A stretch of DNA of 6,241 nt from NCBI GenBank assembly GCA_001801365.1, contig MGXL01000092.1, positions 1 to 6,241 on the forward strand, written 5' to 3'. Within the stretch, counting starts at the first letter, position 1, and each line of letters begins with the position of its first letter. Source of the DNA: Gammaproteobacteria bacterium RBG_16_57_12. Lineage in GTDB: Bacteria > Pseudomonadota > Gammaproteobacteria > RBG-16-57-12. The position numbers and the translations under genes are program-made. The notes beneath the pieces are model-generated. The model was not told the origin of the DNA. It was given only the letters and a program-made list of their open reading frames with translations, and did not search any database. Of this stretch, positions 5,312-6,241 are shown piece by piece.

Positions 5312-6046
5312 TCAGCCAAAATCGCCCCACAGGGTCTGAAAGGCCGCCAGGGCGGCCACGGCGGCGGTTTCGGTGCGCAGGATTCTCGCCCCGAGGCATA
5401 ACGGTGCAAATCCGGCCTCGCAGGCCGCCGTCAGCTCCTGCGGACTTAACCCACCCTCCGGCCCGATCAGCATGATCAACGGTCCGCCCGGCGCCGGCAG
5501 GGTCTTCAGGCCCCGCTCGGCGCGGTGATGCAGGACCAGACGCAATGCCCCGGGATCCACCTGCGGTAACCACTCTGTCAGGGTCTGTATCTCCGCCACT
5601 GGCGGTACACGGTTGCGACCGCATTGCTCACAGGCGCTGGCAACCACGCCCTGCCAGTGTGCGCGGCGTTTCTCCGGCTTGTCACCCTTCAATTGCACCA
5701 CGGTACGTTCGGTGTGCAGCGGAATGATCTGCGTCACCCCCAGCTCCACCGCCTTCTGCAAGGTGTAATCCATGCGCTCACCGCGCGATATTCCCTGGGC
5801 GAGGATGATCTGCAATGGCGATTCCGCCTCCCTGTTGCTGAACTCATCCACCCTGACCGCCACCCGACGCTTGTCGGCCTCGATGATCACCGCCCGGTAC
5901 TCGCCACCCTCACCGTTGAACAGGGTGACCGCATCGCCAGGCCTGAGCCGTAATACCTTGAGCAGATAATTGGCCGCAACTTCCGGCAATTGCAGGGTAG
6001 CGCCACTGTGCAGAGGTTGCGGCAGGTAAATTCTGGAGATGCGCAT
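5312..6046 (-). CDS. rsmE: 16S rRNA (uracil-1498-N3)-methyltransferase
   Basis: RsmE uses S-adenosylmethionine to methylate N3 of U1498 in 16S rRNA near the decoding site of the 30S subunit. The product is 244 residues, almost the same as E. coli RsmE. The N-terminal PUA-like RNA-binding domain spans about 1-70 (MRISRIYLP, then HYLLKVLR-type helix NYLLKVLRLRPGD at 27-39). The C-terminal SPOUT domain carries QKAVELGVTQIIPL (97-110), SACEQCGRNRVP (137-148), IGPEGGLS (194-201) and LGARILRTETA (218-228), the last two forming the knotted SAM site. All family motifs are intact. The frame is open upstream to 6229, but ATG 6046 starts the conserved MRISRIYLP, and the extra 61 residues would be read from the strand opposite pyrC, so 6046 is chosen. 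The Shine-Dalgarno is weak (AGGT about 11 bases upstream). The gene is divergent from pyrC and convergent with the DUF502 gene. Confidence 0.97.
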   Translation of the reverse strand: MRISRIYLPQPLHSGATLQLPEVAANYLLKVLRLRPGDAVTLFNGEGGEYRAVIIEADKRRVAVRVDEFSNREAESPLQIILAQGISRGERMDYTLQKAVELGVTQIIPLHTERTVVQLKGDKPEKRRAHWQGVVASACEQCGRNRVPPVAEIQTLTEWLPQVDPGALRLVLHHRAERGLKTLPAPGGPLIMLIGPEGGLSPQELTAACEAGFAPLCLGARILRTETAAVAALAAFQTLWGDFG

Positions 6047-6079
6047 AATGAGTGAAGACCTGTCCGGATAGAGTCCGTG

Positions 6080-6085
6080 AGTATA
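6080..6085 (-). promoter_or_regulatory. possible -10 box of rsmE
   Basis: On the minus strand TATACT (6085-6080) matches 5 of 6 bases of the -10 consensus and would start transcription about 25-30 bases before the rsmE ATG. The best -35 match 16 bases upstream (CGGTCA) is only 3 of 6. On the plus strand the overlapping TATAAC is a -10-like sequence as well, so the two directions may share this region. Confidence 0.33.
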
Positions 6086-6099
6086 ACGAAAAGCCGCTA

Positions 6100-6126
6100 T
6101 TGACCGTGAGTTAAGGTGCGAATAAT
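6100..6126 (+). promoter_or_regulatory. possible pyrC promoter
   Basis: TTGACC (6100-6105, 5 of 6 for a -35 box) is followed after 15 bases by AATAAT (6121-6126, 5 of 6 for a -10 box). Both hexamers are good but the spacing is 2 bases short of optimal. Transcription would start near 6132-6134, leaving a leader of about 32 bases. I find no PurR-like palindrome (GCAAACGTTTGC type) in the intergenic region. Confidence 0.33.
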
Positions 6127-6164
6127 GGCATACTGGGCGCCAAGCCACGATCGGGAAGAAACTC

Positions 6165-6241
6165 TTGGATACACTGACGCTGACACGACCGGATGACTGG
6201 CATTTGCATGTGCGTGACGGCGCCGCCATGGCCTCGGTGCT
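6165..6241 (+). CDS. pyrC: dihydroorotase, 5' end only
   Basis: The first 25 codons read MDTLTLTRPDDWHLHVRDG followed by AAMASV before the window ends. RPDDWHLHxRDG is the N-terminal signature of class II proteobacterial dihydroorotase, the zinc enzyme that closes carbamoyl-aspartate to dihydroorotate in pyrimidine synthesis; H13 and H15 are the HxH metal ligands. The start appears to be TTG at 6165. The frame has a TAA at 6123-6125 and no ATG or GTG between there and the signature, and GGGAAG (6153-6158) lies 6 bases before the TTG. The N-terminus lines up with E. coli PyrC apart from a few residues. The gene is divergent from rsmE across 118 bases. The remainder lies outside the window, so completeness cannot be judged. 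Confidence 0.92.
   Translation, partial: MDTLTLTRPDDWHLHVRDGAAMASV

Noticed and set aside
6047..6229. 61-residue N-terminal extension of RsmE
   Set aside because: The conserved RsmE N-terminus begins at ATG 6046. The extension would be read opposite pyrC and has no similarity to the PUA-like domain.

Overview
The window looks like ordinary chromosomal DNA of a GC-rich gammaproteobacterium. The evidence is the RsmE of E. coli-like length (244 residues), a PyrC start with the proteobacterial RPDDWHLH signature, a DUF502 membrane protein, and a GAF-like/GGDEF/EAL c-di-GMP protein of the kind common in environmental and sulfur-oxidising Gammaproteobacteria. That placement is inference; no single feature fixes a genus. 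I see no insertion sequence, phage gene, CRISPR array, tRNA or rRNA.

Layout. Positions 1-84 hold the last codons of an unidentified gene, which overlaps by ATGA the start of an M17 (leucyl aminopeptidase-type) peptidase at 81-1559. A 180-base gap follows (1560-1739). It contains a possible -10 box, a stretch with several nested self-complementary segments (about 1604-1737), and a possible 15-codon leader ORF with a good Shine-Dalgarno sequence. That ORF runs into the start of a 649-residue GGDEF-EAL protein (1740-3689). Facing it after 21 bases is a minus-strand gene for a secreted, probably periplasmic protein of unknown function (3711-4541). A 132-base divergent promoter region separates this from a DUF502 two-helix membrane protein (4674-5297, +). 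That gene converges, with a 14-base gap, on rsmE (5312-6046, -), the 16S rRNA m3U1498 methyltransferase. A second divergent promoter region (6047-6164) leads to the first 25 codons of pyrC (dihydroorotase), cut by the window end.

The genes do not form one pathway. They are housekeeping functions (peptide turnover, ribosome modification, pyrimidine synthesis) around a c-di-GMP signalling gene and two poorly characterised envelope proteins. The most interesting region is the GGDEF-EAL leader. A 5'/3' closing stem, a second nested stem, a long irregular hairpin, a competing hairpin with a Shine-Dalgarno sequence in its loop, and a short ORF overlapping the main start together suggest a cis-acting RNA controlling synthesis of a c-di-GMP enzyme. 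It does not match the c-di-GMP riboswitch consensus as I know it, so it is offered as a candidate only.
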